Translations under genes and position numbers: made by a program
The notes under the pieces: model-generated
The model's input: the letters and a program-made list of their open reading frames with translations, nothing else
Databases searched by the model: none
What the model was told of the DNA's origin: nothing
Assembly: GCA_007119455.1 (NCBI GenBank)
Contig: SKPR01000257.1
Coordinates: 1-5,622, forward strand
DNA from: Candidatus Brevefilum sp.
GTDB lineage: Bacteria > Chloroflexota > Anaerolineae > Anaerolineales > Anaerolineaceae
Direction: 5' to 3'
Length of the DNA: 5,622 bases
Shown here: one piece after another, positions 5,259-5,622 of the stretch
How positions within the stretch are numbered: the stretch's first letter is position 1
How the letters are laid out: every line of letters begins with the position of its first letter

Positions 5259-5622
5259 ATGCTGGAAAACAAATTACCCATCCTGCTTCTTCTGCTGGTC
5301 GCAGCCATGCTGACAGGTTGTCAGCCCGGGAATGTCCCATCTACAGCAATCCAGACTACTCCCATTCCTTCTATCGAACGCACACAGGAAGAATTTTCGC
5401 CTGGGAATATAAATCAACAGCCGCAGGATAGTCCCATAATGCCAACCGAAAAACCTGAAACCAGGCAGGTCATTGCGACTGTCTGGCGTGAAGCACCCCT
5501 TGTTCCTATCCTGATGTATCACCGGTTCAGCCCCCAAACAGGCGGGTCAACTTCAAGGTATATGACCGACCTTGCTGAATTCGACCAGCATTTGATCGCA
5601 CTCAATGAAGCTGGTTTCAGCC
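5259..5622 (+). CDS. Polysaccharide deacetylase (NodB-type) lipoprotein, N-terminal part (runs off right edge)
   Basis: An open frame of 121 codons continues past the window. It begins with a lipoprotein signal peptide: Lys5, a leucine-rich core (residues 6-18) and the lipobox LTGC with Cys21 as the lipidated residue, so the protein should be anchored on the outer face of the cytoplasmic membrane. A Pro/Thr/Gln-rich linker (22-80) follows. Then VPILMYHRF (82-90) and a helix with EFDQHLIALNEAGFS match the opening of NodB polysaccharide deacetylases, which remove acetyl groups from cell-wall or extracellular glycans. The metal-binding Asp-Asp and His motifs lie beyond the edge. The start is uncertain: GAAGG (5241-5245) is 13 bases from this ATG, which is long. 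In-frame ATGs at 5235 and 5205 give less typical signal peptides, and no stop occurs upstream until 5160. Confidence 0.8.
   Translation, partial: MLENKLPILLLLLVAAMLTGCQPGNVPSTAIQTTPIPSIERTQEEFSPGNINQQPQDSPIMPTEKPETRQVIATVWREAPLVPILMYHRFSPQTGGSTSRYMTDLAEFDQHLIALNEAGFS

Noticed and set aside
5274..5537. 87-codon minus-strand frame near the right edge
   Set aside because: It is antisense to the lipoprotein signal peptide and linker, with no ribosome binding site or domain pattern.
1..5622. A multi-gene defence or biosynthetic system across the window
   Set aside because: Genes alternate in strand, have separate promoters and share no pathway. A methylase and an ADP-ribosylglycohydrolase in the same 5.6 kb is not enough to infer a system.

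Overview
The window is ordinary-looking bacterial chromosomal DNA, roughly balanced in base composition, with six substantial protein genes, one very small protein gene and one tRNA gene. Family resemblance suggests an anaerobic Chloroflexota bacterium of the Anaerolineae type: a cysteine-rich cytosolic ferredoxin-like protein, an ADP-ribosylglycohydrolase of the large NDD-containing type, and an orphan beta-class DNA methyltransferase. This assignment is an inference from remembered family distributions, not from a marker gene. Ribosome binding sites are mostly classical (GGAGG/AGGAG), and promoters look like the sigma-70 type.

Layout from left to right. Positions 1-849 (minus) hold the N-terminal part of an ADP-ribosylglycohydrolase family protein that runs off the left edge. 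A short divergent promoter region separates it from an aspartate/glutamate racemase (975-1673, plus). Converging on the racemase is a 65-residue DUF4177-type protein (1727-1924, minus) that most likely starts at TTG. A hairpin terminator (2069-2096), tRNA-Phe(GAA) (2165-2237, minus) and its near-consensus promoter (2271-2299) follow. Next is an isochorismatase-like cysteine hydrolase (2391-2930, minus), divergent from a beta-class SPPY DNA methyltransferase (3081-3965, plus) whose promoter position suggests a leaderless mRNA. Convergent to that is an 18-cysteine ferredoxin-like protein (4047-4871, minus). A 387-base divergent intergenic region with short repeats then leads into a lipoprotein with the start of a NodB-type polysaccharide deacetylase domain (5259-5622, plus), cut by the right edge.

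The genes alternate in orientation and almost every one has its own candidate promoter, so there is no operon and no sequence evidence that they form one system. The pieces most worth a second look are the cysteine-rich Fe-S protein, the apparently leaderless solitary methyltransferase, and the repeat cluster upstream of the deacetylase lipoprotein. I found no mobile element, CRISPR array, rRNA or clearly broken gene.
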